Source: Gambelia wislizenii (taxonomy: Eukaryota; Chordata; Lepidosauria; Squamata; Crotaphytidae). Taken from it: a DNA stretch of 64,000 nucleotides. Positions 10,886-23,088 of the stretch are shown here, one piece after another. The notes under the pieces were generated by a model, which worked only from the letters and a program-made list of their open reading frames with translations, searched no databases and was not told where the DNA came from. Position 1 is the first letter of the stretch; every line of letters starts with the position of its first letter. The stretch covers positions 90,135,501-90,199,500 of the forward strand of contig JAUMIR010000001.1 in assembly GCA_030847615.1 (NCBI GenBank), written 5' to 3'. A program made the translations under genes and the position numbers.

Positions 10886-11406
10886 AAGTTGTTTTTCAAA
10901 GGGTGTGTGTGTCCCCAAATCAGCTGTGGTTGACACTTAATGATCGGCAGTATTTGCCCTACCATACCATGTGGTTGACCTTGGTTCTGATAGTCAAGTA
11001 CAAGCTAGGCTCCAATACATTGGCTTAGTTGTAGACAGGCTGTTCTGGGCAAAGTGAATCACAAGTGCTGTGCCCTCAGTTTTCTACACATTCTATCTGA
11101 ATAATTCTTAGAAATTATGTTCATTGTAGGAAAAGAAGTGTTGCCACATTCAAACCAGTCACCCACCCCTTGCAATGCCTTTGTACGATGCAGCGTCCAG
11201 TTTTGCACCTGCAGTTGATGAAGATATTGTTACATCAGAGGTGGGCAAAGCACAGCCCATAGATTCCATATAGCTCTTGGGGCCCCCAAAGTGCAGCCCT
11301 TGAAGCTTCCAAAGTCCCCAGATTGATGTGGTGTTTTTCCCCCCCCACCAAACCCCAAACATCTCAAAACTGCTGCAAAACACATACCTCCCCAATGTGT
11401 TTTGTG

Positions 11407-11560
11407 CACGTGTGCATGTGCCTTCAAGTTGCCTGTTGACTTATGGTGATCCCCTAAATTTCATTGGGCTTTCTTAGGCAAGGAAAATTTTGCTTTTTTT
11501 AGGCAAGGTAGTTTTGCTAGTTCCTTCCTCTGAAATATAGCCCCCTCCTCCCAATCAGCC
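11407..11560 (-). repeat. tRNA SINE with BovB-like tail, 3' part only
   Basis: GTGCCTTCAAGTTGCCTGTTGACTTATGGTGA is the reverse complement of the 3' tail shared by the SINEs at 21541, 31036, 34238 and 35253. Only the tail and adjoining body are recognisable. Confidence 0.5.
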
Positions 11561-11694
11561 AAAATTGATACTGGAAGGGATGCAGTGTCATTTCCAGTTC
11601 TGTTAGGTGTGCCACCTTGGGCCACCAGGTTGGCAGAAAGGCAGAATTTTCCCCCTGCCCCATCTGCAGTTTCCCAGCCCTACTTTATATGCTT

Positions 11695-11855
11695 CAACGT
11701 GCAATACTATATATGTCTACTCAAAAGTGAATCCCATTGAATTCCACTGAGCTCACTCCCAGGAAGGCCAAGATTTATGACTGCAGCCTAAGGTTGCATC
11801 CTATACATGCTTACCTGTAGAACTTACTTCTGAATAGACACGCATAAGAAGGTTC
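11695..11855. repeat. short inverted-repeat element
   Basis: GCAATACTATATATGTCTACTC and the inverse-like ACTTCTGAATAGACACGCATAAG enclose a decayed arm pair (ATTCCACTGAGCTCACTCCCAGG). This pattern is common in amniote genomes. The family name is not certain. Confidence 0.45.
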
Positions 11856-11874
11856 TGTCAGATACAGACAAACT

Positions 11875-13160
11875 TAGCCACACTGTTGTTTTCTCTTTCA
11901 AGTTTCAGATGTGTGCTTCCCCTCAAATTCCTTAAAATGATTATCTTGCTACACGAGGGCCAGCGCGGTCAAGTCAGATATGGCTATGCTCTTTCAGAGC
12001 CCTTTCTAATAACTAATGGAGTGAAGCAAGGTTGTGTTCTTGCACCAACCTTATTTACAATCTTCTTCAGCATGATGCTCCAAAGGGCTACGGCAGAGCT
12101 CGAAGAAGACGGCATCGATATATGTTACCGTATTGATGGTAGCTTGTTTAACTTAAGCCATCTGATGGCTCACACTAAGACTCTAAACTATCTAGTCCGT
12201 GAGCTGCTCTTTGCTGATGATGCTGCCCTTGTTGCCAACACAGAAGCAGCTCTGCAGCATCTAACATCCTGCTTCACAACAGCTGCAGAGCTGTGTGGGC
12301 TAGAAGTCAACCTGAAGAAAATGAAAGTTTTCTACCAGCCTGCACCACAGGACGAACACCACCATCCCCACATTGCTGTCGGCAAATCTGTGCTCAAGTC
12401 CGTTCAGCAGTTCACCTACCTGGGAAGCATCATCTTCTCAGATGCCAAGATTGACAAAGAGATCAGTTACAGATTAGCAAAGGCATCTAGCGCATTTGGA
12501 AGACTTTACAAAAGAGTCTAGAGTAATAAACACCTGAGGCGAAGCCCAAAAATCAGTGTGTATAGAGCCATTGTACTGTCTATTCTCCTTTATGGGTCTG
12601 AATCATGGGTCACCTATCACCACTGCTTACAACTCCTCAAACGCTTTCATCAGCACTGTATACGCATAATCCTAAATATACACTGGACTGACTATGTGAC
12701 GAATCTTGCTGTCCTTGAGCAAGCAGGGATCACCAGCATTGAGGCCATGATATTGAGAACACAGCTGTGCTGGGCAGGGCAAGTTTCTAGGATGGAGGAC
12801 CATCGCCTCCCCAAAATAGTACTCTATGGTGAACTCACCACAGGCCAGCGTAAGAGGGGCACTCCAAAAAAGAGATACAAGGACTCCCTGAACCAACATC
12901 TCAGGCTTGGCCAAATTGATCACCAACAATGGTTTGCCCTGGCCTCACATCGGGAGGCATGGAGATGAGAAACGACAGCGCAGAAAGAATCACAACCCAG
13001 AAACATCACTCAAGGAGACCTTCTGCTGTGCTTTCTGCAACCAGACTTGTTTATCTCAGATTGGCCTTTTTAGTCATCAGCGTGCTTGCAGAAAGCACGG
13101 GATGAGACCTTCCTGAATCTTCGTTTGCGAAGAAAAGCCAGAGAGAGAGATTTTCCATTT
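11875..13160 (+). pseudogene. zinc-finger LINE: reverse transcriptase and C-terminal finger, 5' truncated
   Basis: The longest copy of a non-LTR retrotransposon family. Its polymerase would reverse-transcribe the element RNA at a nicked target. Frame 11886-12521 (211 aa) holds the RT palm: NGVKQGCVLAPTLF and the active-site block LLFADDAALV, then a TYLGSIIFSDAKIDKEISYR motif. A stop at 12519-12521 and a frame change separate it from 12558-12968, which holds the thumb (LLYGSESW, RLPKIVLYGELTTGQRKRGT). The third piece (about 12960-13115) carries a C-terminal CX2CX12HX3C finger at about 13030-13092. The end is GAATCTTCGTTTGCGAAGAA plus a GA-rich tail. The upstream endonuclease is missing. The clade is unresolved; RTE-related is one option. 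Other copies: 8044, 44628, 53155. Confidence 0.88.
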
Positions 13161-14390
13161 TTCTTTAGCTGAAGAGAAAAAAGGCTCAAAGAACAGTTAA
13201 CAAGATCTATAATAAAACACTCTTCACTGTCAGGATTACAGTATGAAATGTCATGACAGGAAAGGAAAATGCGTTGGGAGGGTGAAGGCAAAAAGGCAAA
13301 AATCGTCACTAGTGCTTAATTACAACTTTTTTATTGGCTATTCTAAACAAATCTGTCAATGGCAACACAGATCATTATTGTTAATATCCTTAAAAATTGT
13401 TAAAACTTTTGGTTTGGGGATTGTGTGTGTGTGTGTTTAAAAAAACAGCATCTGAATATTGTTGAAGACCAAATAAAACACATGGTATATAATACTATCA
13501 TACATTGATTGCTAGGCACTGCATTATATTTATGGGTAAATATCTTTTATTTTATAATGCCTTTGCTAAACATCAAGTTGACAATTTGTTGGGTAAATAA
13601 TATAAGCCCTTAAAAGGTATTGTTTTAATCATCAAATACAGTCTCTCTAATGATATTGTAGGGTCATCAAGTGCTTCTCTGATGTTTGCATTTCCCCCAA
13701 GTTCCTTTTATGCTTATGGAACAAGTTTCTCACACTCTCTTTCAAGTAAATTGAAAAAACAAGATTTTCCTTGGATGCTTTTCTCTTTTTTCAATATCAG
13801 ACAAATATGCGAAATTCAAGGTGCAAATTCCTCCTTTGTCATGTATGCTTTGGTACCTCTTTTGTGCATTTCAAGTTGTCCCTCCCTTTCTTTCTGTTCT
13901 TCAGCTTTTCATATGTATGAAGATGAGATTTATACCTACATACTGGGTTGAGGTGTTGTGTATGTGTGTTTGTGTCATGTGGGGATGGAGAGCTGGGAAC
14001 TGGGAGGCCAGGAAGCCCAGCTAGTTTGACCAAAGGCAGCTGCTGCTGTTCTTCCTGGCAGAGCTGCTGCTGTGAATATCAGAGGCTGGGAAGAGGCTGT
14101 AAACATGAGGGAAGGAAAAACCCATTGAACTGAAAGAACAAACTCTTCGGACCTGTCTGACACAGAGGTCAGGGGGTCACTGGAGCCTGGTGGAGGCAGT
14201 GTGGCAGATTGGGAGTTCTCGATGCCCCCTCCAACATCATTTAGACAAACAAGCAGATGGCAGGTGTCAGTGGTGACAAAGAGCCATCTGTACAGCGGGG
14301 ACCATCCCCTCCATTCTCTCACAGGCTACTTCATTAAACCCTCACTTCAGAGTGCCTGTGCCATACCCTTTAGCCAATGGGGGCCCCTCT
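13161..14390. other. no gene recognised
   Basis: Non-coding. It includes a (GT)n microsatellite at about 13421-13436. The 115-aa minus-strand frame at 13975-14322 shows no known domain and is not called. Confidence 0.4.
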
Positions 14391-14395
14391 AATAG

Positions 14396-14730
14396 GTCTC
14401 TCTCTCTCTCTCTCTGACTACATTCTGCTCCCAGCTACTCACAGACAGCTTATTTTTGTGCTTTATTTCTTCCAAAAGAAGAGAGGAAGAAAATGTCAGG
14501 CCCAAGAAAATATCCTTGCCCAGTGTTAGATCATTTGTGAGCCTGAACACAAAGTGTGTGTGTGTGTGTGTAAGAGAGAGGGAAAGATAAGTGTGTGTGT
14601 GTGTGTGTGTGTGCACATGCATGTATGTGTGTGTAAGAGAAAAAGAAAGAGATGGGTTCCATGTCAAGAGAAAAGGGAGATATACATCTCCCTTCTGTCT
14701 GCCTATCTATCTATCTGTCTATCTATCAAT
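14396..14730. repeat. microsatellite cluster
   Basis: (CT)n at about 14396-14416, two (GT)n tracts at about 14553-14570 and 14590-14635, and (TATC)n at about 14703-14727 lie within 330 bp. The open frames through them are low-complexity artefacts. Confidence 0.85.
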
Positions 14731-14744
14731 CATCTTTGACAAAC

Positions 14745-16150
14745 ATGTAATCTTTGACAAAAGATACTATGGATCTGTGGATTATCACAGTAAAAGAATT
14801 AAAAGTTGAACACAGTTGCAAAACAGTGATGGATTTTGCCTGTGTGTGTGTTGTTTCAGCTTTGGAAGATGTAGAAACTTTGCAAAAGACTTCCTCCTCC
14901 CACCAACCCACCCATCAGCTTGCTTCGAAGGGTCAGTTTGTTTCTGTGTCTTTACTTAGTATTTCTCTTACTCTTTTCTTGAAGAACTACTGATCTCAGA
15001 TAAATACAGCTAGGTATACCCTCTCATCATAAGGTCTTCTCAGAGATGAAATCAGATGGCAAAGATGCTTATGGACCAGGGCAAGTTTATCTTGGCATTA
15101 ACACCCTCAAGATCTGTTTTTGAAAGATCTTTCAGGAGCCAGTTGACCTGTGTTTGTTGAAATCCACCTGCACACTTTCTGCTGCAGTTTTGAGCCAACG
15201 TCTTTCCAGAACTGGGTGGGGTGGGGGCTAAGATAGTCTTCTAGCATATGGTGCAGAGTGTGGGAGGGGGTGGATAGCAAAGGGCAAGAGGAGTGGATGA
15301 GAATTGGGAGTTTCTGGAAATCTTCCAGGCCACCCGCACCTCTTTGGCCAGCCGTGCTTCTTTAGCCTCCCCTGCAGATCCCTGTGGAAAATGCCACTGG
15401 AATGTTTAACTACAGATTTACTCGTCTAGGGAATTCTCTTGGTGGTTTGACTCATTTTTCTTTTGTTCTCATCAAAACAAGACAGCGTTTTATGTGCTAC
15501 GATGTGTGTAGGAGGGGTGAAATGAGTGGGGCTCTCCTCATCATTTTGTCGCTGTTCATAAAAGGAAATTTAAAACTCCTTTGTGTACAGATGGCTGTTT
15601 AGAGCTGGGCTGGCTCAGTGTGTTACTCTGAACTGAAGGAGCATCCGCTCATCCACTGTCTTCTTCCTTTGGAGTGCTACTTGCAGAGCAACACAAGTGG
15701 GATACTGGCCAGCATCCCAAAATTTATTTTAGATAAGGCCAGAGGTTTGTATACCCCAATGGCTTCAGACCTGTCTGGTTATTTCCCCATCTTAGGACCA
15801 TCATTACATACCGCACATTGGTTCTTGAGATCCTGGCAGTTCTATTCGAATTGGAAATCCACATGGAATTTTCACCCAAACAAGTTTCACAAACAGGCTA
15901 CTAGATTTCTACTGGGCTTCTGGGGATGGGGTTTTTACTGACAGATGAGGACAAGTTTTGATTTTTAACATGCAGTTTGATTCATGCATTCTGCTATGAG
16001 ACTTGCCACCAATAGCACCTTCCCAATTTCTCTCAAACAGCAGCAGGTGGAGGAGGAACTGGCATGATGAAAGAAGGAGAACGTAGTAATAATCAAACAT
16101 GGATATTATGTGTTTGAACCAAATGCTCTGTTTTAGCCCCACAATGGACA
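14745..16150. other. no gene recognised
   Basis: No coding or repeat signature that I can defend. The 107-aa frame at 15618-15941 has no recognisable domain. Confidence 0.4.
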
Positions 16151-16154
16151 CAAA

Positions 16155-16453
16155 GGACTTTATCAGATGAGCCAAATCTTGCCAAAAAAATGCATCATTT
16201 AGGATGTGATGATAGCACAAAAGGCAAAATTATCAGACATCCTCACCCTTTACCTGCTCCTACTGCTTCATGCTAGTGCGAATGAGGCATCACTTTTTAT
16301 TGATGGGCTAAGCCATCAATAGAAAGTGATGCCTTATTCACACCAGTGTGATGCAATGGGAACATGTAAGCAACATTGATGTCTGATAATTTCAGCCCAT
16401 TGTGCTATTGTCGCCTCTTAATGATGCAGTTTTTGCTATGTCAGATAAAATCC
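16155..16453. mobile_element. MITE M7
   Basis: A 299-bp element with left end GGACTTTATCAGATGAGCC and right end GTCAGATAAAATCC. The core is a strong stem, GGCATCACTTTTTATTGATG / CATCAATAGAAAGTGATGCC, centred near 16315. The flanks (AAA and TGA) give no clean duplication. Confidence 0.75.
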
Positions 16454-16714
16454 TGAGGCATAATCCATAAATTACATAAATATGTGTGGACTTGCAGTTC
16501 CCCTTGAAATTAGTGTAAGTAAAGTGGCTTTGTTGTAAGTACATCAGCAGCCTGACATCTTGCCCTGGCTAGGCTCTTGAAGAAGCCCATAATATCAGGC
16601 ATAAAGGGTCCACGGGTTCAACAGACAACCAATGCCTGGTAACGCTGGAGTAGCAAACATTGCTGTGTACAGAGGAAACTTCTTCTCTTTCCCACATTGG
16701 TGCCCAGAACTTGG

Positions 16715-16800
16715 AAATGTTACTTGTTGGGACTACAACTCTCAGAATATTGGAGGGTTCTGGAATTTGAAAACTGAAAAAGCAACTTTCCCAAATTCTA
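16715..16800. repeat. ACTACAACTCYCAGAA-containing dispersed repeat
   Basis: GGGACTACAACTCTCAGAAT followed by GGAGGGTTCTGGAATTTG forms a short inverted arrangement. It recurs near 20000-20150, 35080-35160, 36365, 37190 and 43680. Confidence 0.4.
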
Positions 16801-16987
16801 TTTATTTGTTGCCCCTTCTCTGATAAGTTACAAGTGTATACTATGATCTAAACCCAGTTGCAAGTCCCAACTAGAAAAGGACCCATGAATCAATGGAATT
16901 TTCACAAGTGTTGACCTACAAGTTCCTATGATTCAGTTGGTTTACTGGTCAAATTATGAGTTGGATTCAGACTATCTGAAAGGCTCT

Positions 16988-17530
16988 GGACTTTATCAGA
17001 TGAGCCCCTTTATCAGATGCTGGCAAAAAAATAATTTTTTATTCCAGCAAAAGAACGCTGCGCCCTGCACTTATCTTGCTTTCTCAGCAAAGGCTTCTCC
17101 CGCAATGAAAGAGGAAGTGAATGGAGCTCTATTCACTTCCTCATTCAAAATTCTGCAGATTCTCACGAGGAGGCACTTGTGCAGGAAATTTTTAAAAAAT
17201 AAGAAAGTTACACAAAGCACTGGAACACACTTTAAAAGTCTCAAGAACATGGGGAGGGTCATTAAAAGTGTGTCACCTACCAGGATGTCATTATCTCAAC
17301 CGGACATGTTCACGCCAGACCAGCCATTGATGCTGCATTCATGTGAGTTAAATGGTGTGAGGTTTCACATGCCAGCAATGCCTGCACTAAAGCGCCACGA
17401 AGGATCCATTAAAAAGTACCGGTTTTGGCAAGGACATAAGCACAAAAGGGTGACGTTGTGTGGTATGCGCGCCCTTTCACATTTATGTGGCATCATTATG
17501 ATGCCATATTTAGTGTGTTGGATAAAGTCC
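16988..17530. mobile_element. MITE M8, long subfamily
   Basis: A 543-bp element with left end GGACTTTATCAGATGAGCC and right end TTGGATAAAGTCC. The interior shares GCAAAGGCTTCTCCCGCAATG and GAGGAAGTGAATGGAGCTC with M4, M14 and M17. The flanks are TCT and TCA, an imperfect duplication. The 241-aa frame across it (16928-17653) runs past the element and matches no protein. Confidence 0.72.
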
Positions 17531-17589
17531 TCAATCTCAATAAGAGCCTGCCTGAGTTTTAATATCACTGGGAGAGGGCTTTGCTTCAG

Positions 17590-18030
17590 TCCCATCACCA
17601 CCACAGACATGTTGGTGAAGACTGGGGAGATTCTTCTTGGTGGCTCCTCCTAGACTGGAATTTTTCCCCACAGTAAGCTAGGCTGGCCCTCTCTCTGCTC
17701 TTTTTTGGCTATCAGATGAAGATATTTCTGTTGACTTTTGAATGTTGAATGATCTGCTGAAGAAGGTCTTTAAATTGGGTTATTTGTATTTGTATATTTA
17801 TCACCATAATCATCATCATCTCTTCCTTCTCCACCACCACCATCATATTTTAATTGCCTTTTAAAAGTCATTTTAAGTTAATGTTTTTCATATGAGTGTT
17901 TATTTAATTTTTAAAAAACATTTGTACTATCCATTGTTGTAAATGAATTTTGTTATATAATTCAATTTATAAGCTGCCTTGGGTCTCTTATTGGGATAAA
18001 AGTGATTTAATTAATATTAAATAAGTACAA
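17590..18030 (+). repeat. retroposon family R, copy 5
   Basis: GGAGAGGGCTTTGCTTCAGT, the GGCTGGCCCTCTCTCTGCTC block, an (ATC)n stretch near 17810, and a 3' end ATAAGCTGCCTTGGGTCTC follow the order of copy 1. Confidence 0.5.
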
Positions 18031-18053
18031 TTTAAATATTTTTTATTTATAAT

Positions 18054-18290
18054 GGACTTTATCAGACTAACATCTAAAAATGCTGTAATTCCATGACTAA
18101 GGAAAGCAAAAACAAAGTGGCATAATTACAGTAATTATTGCATGTCGCCGTATTGGTGCAATACTACTGCCATGGAATTATTGCACAACCACCACTAGTG
18201 GTTTAAAAATAGGATTTCAGATTACACTATAGTAACACTTCTCTTCACATTGCCTTCTAATGACAGAGTATTAATGCTTCATGCCGGCCT
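18054..18290. mobile_element. MITE M9a, left part of the CACTAGTGG subfamily
   Basis: It begins GGACTTTATCAGACTAACATC and shares about 230 bp with 28130-28365, including AATTACAGTAATTATTGCA, CCATGGAATTATTGCACA and CCACTAGTGGTTTAA. Similarity stops near 18290 with no right terminus, so the copy is truncated. Confidence 0.65.
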
Positions 18291-18390
18291 GCGTTTATTC
18301 CTCCAGTTGGTTCATTCCCAACCACCTTCAAATTGTGAATTCAACCCATCATTTTCAAACTCTGCTGTTGTAAGACTCTGTTGTAAGAAA

Positions 18391-18996
18391 TGAGATTATC
18401 AGATGAGTGCCTTAAAACTTTATTATAGCACTACATTTTACAGCGTTCATGTTCTCGCACAATGATACATGTTTTTGCATGCTGCCATAATAATGATACA
18501 AAATTGCCCCAATAATCTGCCAATACGAGCACCTGCACCGCTTCTTCCGTGTTTCTCTGTGAACATGATTTTGGCGCATCTCACGAGAAGACACGAGTGC
18601 ACTAAAGAGCCCCAAATCACCAAAATTAAAATAGAAAATGTTCAGAAAAGCACAGATACATGTTTAGAAACTTGCAAGCAATACAGAGAGGTTTGTAAAC
18701 AGAGTGTACGGTACCTAATTTTCCTGTTCACACCCAGAAATGTTCTGGTGGGACTGCTCATTGATGCTGGAATCATGCAAGCAGAATGGGGCACATTTTC
18801 GCACACATGAAAATTTAGAACACAAACGCTACAGGAGATCAATTTTCGCCTTCTCTCCAACAATAAAAAGGAACTCCCTTGTAACAGCAGCAGAATGCTT
18901 GCAGAATGCTGGTGCATGACATTGTCTGATAAGGAAGCCCTTTTGTGATCTCATGGCATCTTTCTAATGTTGCTTTTGACACGTCTGATTATCTCC
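18391..18996. mobile_element. MITE M10 (TSD AAA)
   Basis: A 606-bp element with left end TGAGATTATCAGATGAGTGC (first base altered from the usual G) and right end ACACGTCTGATTATCTCC, with AAA at 18388-18390 and 18997-18999. The interior is distinct from the long subfamily. The 113-aa frame inside has no domain. Confidence 0.75.
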
Positions 18997-19165
18997 AAAG
19001 ACTCTGCTGTTGTAATTCTGAGGATTTCATAAGATTGGTACATTTGATGTTTTCCATGATAATTTATATCAGAGGAATATAACAAAATTGATTCAGGCAA
19101 TTCTGGCATCCTACCTTAGCATGCAGTTACTTTTGCTATGCCTCTGAAGAGCTGCAATATGATTA

Positions 19166-19600
19166 CAGGTATACTTCAATTAGTGCAGTGGATGTGTTCC
19201 TGGGCCTTAGTTCTTTAACAGAAAATTTGGTACCCAAGGTAGAAATAAAAGGAAAAGAATAGGGATACGTTCCTACACCACAAAAAAGAAGAGCAGTTCA
19301 ACATGTTTTAGCAAATGTTTTATTTAAAACTAGTAATATGCACATGTGAAATGAAACAACCAGATCACGTAAGCCTTACATAAGTAAACCAAAACATCTG
19401 AACCTTCTAGATATCACTTGAAATCTTCTTCCACAATACATCCGGGGTGAATGCTTTCTTTCACCAGCCTCCAATTTCCTTATGATTTCCGTGTTGGTGG
19501 CCAGACTTCTGATCTATGCTTTTTTAAACATATCAAGGCAGGCTTACCTGCTCTTCTCTTTTTCTCTATTTTGCTGTTCAGGCATGTTCAATAAGGTATT
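19166..19600. mobile_element. Tigger/mariner-like relic, copy A
   Basis: It starts TA-CAGGTATACTTCAATTAG and continues GGATGTGTTCCTGGGCCTTA, TTTAACAGAAAATTTGGTAC and AGGGATACGTTCCTAC. The same order appears, inverted, at 23945-24206. The CAGG terminus next to TA fits Tc1/mariner elements. The right end is not resolved and there is no transposase frame. Confidence 0.5.
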
Positions 19601-20189
19601 CCAGAGACAACTGCTGTAAGCTGGCACACAAAGCTATAATAGGATTGGCTATAGAAGAATCCCAGTCTTTCTCAAATCAAGCTTTATTGCACTGTTTGCT
19701 GCAAACGCTATTGCAACCTGGTACTAAAAGCCTGTGTTATCTCCAACTCTCCTTCACCATCCTCCTAATGCAAGTGTTGCTTGTTGAGCTTGACATGGAC
19801 AAAGAGGTGTGCTAGGTGGTCATAAAAAGACTTTGCAAAAAAGGAACTTTCTATGTCCGAGACTTTGTTAACTGTGGTATAATTCTGTTACGAAGAAGCT
19901 TGTAATGTTCTTATATGCAGTCTTAAATATTAGATCAAAGTCATTTGTAAATAATGGTATTTCTATCCCGCAGTAGCTCTGTTGTCCAGGAGTTCTGGGA
20001 GTCATAGGTTTAAAAAAAAAACACTCTTCCAAGCTCAGGAGAAAAGAAATGCATTTCTTTGGACAATAACATCCTGAATCCCCCAACCTGCATAGCAATT
20101 GGAGGATTCTGGGAGTTTAGTCCAGAAAAGTAACTTTCCCAAGCTCTGCTTTTTCCTGAAAATGTTCTTTGGAATAAGTTTATATACAC
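19601..20189. other. no gene recognised
   Basis: Non-coding. It contains AGGAGTTCTGGGAGTCAT (19996-20010) and GGATTCTGGGAGTTTAG (20103-20120), which belong to the short dispersed repeat noted at 16715. Confidence 0.4.
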
Positions 20190-20192
20190 TAT

Positions 20193-20778
20193 GGAGATTA
20201 TCAGACACCTTTAATATGGCATTACAGGAACACCAGGAGATCGCCAAAGGGCTTCCCTTTCGGACAACATCATCCTAATCCTGTTACGCTCCTGTGGTGG
20301 CCCTGTTTTGCCCTTGTTTCTTCTTATTCACAGCTTAAGCTGTGAATAGATCACTCATTCTGTTCCTATGACAGAATGACAGGCAAGTGAAAAGATGCAT
20401 CATTCCTGTAGTGCGATGCCAGCCACAGTGGCAGGTCCATTCCAGAACACTTCCAGGTGCGATCGGAACATCCAGGTAAGTGACACCCTTTTTTGTAACT
20501 TCCCTGGGTTATTTTGTATTTTTTAAGTCTGTTCTTGTGTTTGCTGTCACTTTTGAATGTATTTTTGGCTTTTATTTTTTTAATTTCCTGCGCACTTGTC
20601 CTCTCGCAAGAATGGCCCAGGATTTCAACCAGGGAATGAATGCTGAGGGAAGTGGACATACGCATGAGTAAGGTAAGTGCAAAACAGTTTGTTACTGTGC
20701 TGGAACAGGGTCGGGGAGGTAGTGGGAAAGGAGATAGCAAGAAGGGGATGCTATTTTTGTTCCCGTCCAATAATCTCC
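20193..20778. mobile_element. MITE M11 (TSD TAT)
   Basis: A 586-bp element with left end GGAGATTATCAGACACC and right end GTCCAATAATCTCC, and TAT at 20190-20192 and 20779-20781. The central stem is TTCACAGCTTAAGCTGTGAA near 20338. The GATCGGAACATCCAGGTAAG block matches M13. The 158-aa minus-strand frame across it is fortuitous. Confidence 0.83.
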
Positions 20779-20781
20779 TAT

Positions 20782-21535
20782 ACCTGTAGAATTTTGTTCT
20801 GTAGAGCCTCATGAGAGATCCTAACATGCTTAGAGAACACATGAGAAATTATTTAAATCTGGGTTTCCTGTTTCCAAGCTCAATGTTTCAGTATTTGCAG
20901 CAATTGTGAGGGGAAAGGTTAGGGGAAGAATCATGGATGATCTTATCGATTGGCATTTTAGCCAACTTTGGCTGGCTGCATGAGCAGGGAAGAGGTGGTG
21001 TGCCAAAGTGATTGTGAGAGTGAGCCACATGTCTACCTTACAGACAAACAAGATTGATTACACATGCTTTATACAGTTGTTTGAGGGGAAATGACAAAAA
21101 TACTGTTGCTTAAGATCAGATCTTACCTTAACTAACTCATAGCAATTTCAAAATTGTTGAAAATATTGTGAGGTTGAAGTTTCTGGGCAGGATTGCAAAA
21201 AAATTAATTAAAACGATTCTGGAATCTCACATTAAATTACTAGCAGAAATAAATCTGTTAATCCTTAAGGTACCCCATTGTTATTTTTTACAATTCAATG
21301 GGCTATGACCTGACTTGTACATTATTATTTTTAGTGAAATCTTCTGTAGCAAAACATGGAAACCATTTGGGGAGCTTTTACTGCATGCCCATGCAGATCA
21401 TTTTATCCTGAAACATTTCCAAAATTGTGGTGCAGTTAACACTCTAGAAATATGTATTAAAATTCCATAAAATACTCAATAAAGTTTATGGGGAAAAATT
21501 CTTCTCACTGTAGAGCATGGAAAAGTTACTTTTTT
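20782..21535. other. no gene recognised
   Basis: AT-rich non-coding sequence. Confidence 0.4.
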
Positions 21536-21540
21536 GCACT

Positions 21541-21780
21541 TTTGTTGTTGTGTGCCTTCAAGTCATTTCTGACTTATGGTGGACATAATGCGAACCTATC
21601 ACGTTTTTTTTGGGGGGGGGCAGGATTTGTTCGGGGGGGTTGCCATTGCCTTCCTCTGAGGTTGAGAGAGTGTGACTTGCCCAATGTCACCCACTGGCTT
21701 TCCATGACTGAGTAATGATTCAAACCCTGGCCTCAGGGGTCCTAGTCCAACACCCAAACCACTACACCACACTGGCTCTC
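21541..21780 (-). repeat. tRNA-derived SINE with BovB-like tail
   Basis: On the minus strand it begins GAGAGCCAGTGTGGTGTAGT (tRNA-like A-box region), carries a B-box-like stretch near 21711-21725, and ends in a tail of ACTTGAAGGCACACAACAAC. This is the arrangement of squamate (Sauria/Squam-type) SINEs. A G-run near 21612-21619 marks decay. Confidence 0.8.
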
Positions 21781-21784
21781 TTTT

Positions 21785-23084
21785 TTTGCATGATAACTCC
21801 CCAGATCCCAGAACCAACATGGTCACCATGGTGGCTGGTGTATGAATGTGTGTGTGAGAGAGATGTAGTCTGAACAGGGAGCTTTCCTAGGCTCTGACTC
21901 TCCTTCTCCAAAGGTTTTCCCTATGCAGAGATGGCTGTGTGTGTTTTGATGGCTTTTCTGTCTTTAGGTTGATAGCATATCCATTTCTTCTTCTGCACTT
22001 GGTGCAGTTTTGACCCAGAAGACCTTGGATAGATAACTCTACTACATTTGTCTGCCCTTACTCACCATACAGGCTCTACTCCCACTTTCTTTTGAGGGGG
22101 GGTATAATTTAAATAAATAAAAGCATGCTCTTCCTCCTAAATCAATGGTTGTCTTGGGAAGAACAGGAACATAAGGAATCTCACTCAGTTTCCCCCAGTT
22201 CTTGTGAGCCTTTGTAGTCTGGCTGTCAGCTTTCTGGCAGATTTATAAGGATGGCCATAACTGGCTTGAAAGGGAAGTGAGGGGGAAAGGAGCGATCTCA
22301 GCCCATTAGTAATTCCCTTCAGGAAAGTGACAGATACGATGACATGCATGGAGCACACATTGCAGAAGATGGACAGTGAGAGACATTCCTATGCCAGAGA
22401 GAGAGAGAGAGAGCAAGCATTCAGGATCCTTTATAAATGAAATAATTCTGTCTGGAAGACATCTTTGTATTCATCAGCCAATATGAAACCACCCATCCTT
22501 TACATTGGACATCCCAACAACATTGGAATCAATGTAGAAAACTGGCCAGATGCAAAACTCATGATTCTGATACATGCATGCATGTGGGGTACAGAGGAAG
22601 GACAAATAGTAATGAGCAGCATATCAGTAAATGGAGCTGGCAGATTAGTAGCTAGCACCATCTGACCTCCCAAGGAGAACATTTTTAATGTCCTGGTATG
22701 GAGTCAAACAGCAAGGACTCTTTTCAGAACGTTGACCTATTGCTGGGAATGTCATCACTGATTCCAGTGCTACATATTGTAATTAGACACCCCTCTAATG
22801 GCAGCCAATTTACCTTAAAAGAATTATATACCACCCACATGCCACTTTCTGGTACTTTGATCTCAGAAAGGAGATCTACACTGTGTTTTCTGTCCGCTAT
22901 GCTTTCGAATGAGAGTTAATCAAAATTCTCTCAGGACAATCAGATTCTGCACCATGAAAAAAATGTATCCTACAGCCTGTGTGAATCATGAATATAAAGC
23001 AGATTTGGCTTTTTACTCTCATGCATAATTTATTCTATGTCTGCTCATTATGCAATGAAGGAGAAAAGCAATTGTGAAACTGCA
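21785..23084. other. no gene recognised
   Basis: Non-coding, with a (GA)n tract at about 22398-22414. Open frames of 60-73 aa (for example 22465-22665) show no domain. Confidence 0.4.
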
Positions 23085-23088
23085 ACTA

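Noticed and set aside
14554..14809. Cysteine/valine-repeat peptides
   Set aside because: Translations of (GT)n microsatellites.
16928..17653. 241-aa open frame
   Set aside because: It runs through MITE M8 and into unrelated flanks, and shows no protein family signature.
20366..20842. 158-aa minus-strand frame
   Set aside because: It lies mostly inside MITE M11 and continues past its end.
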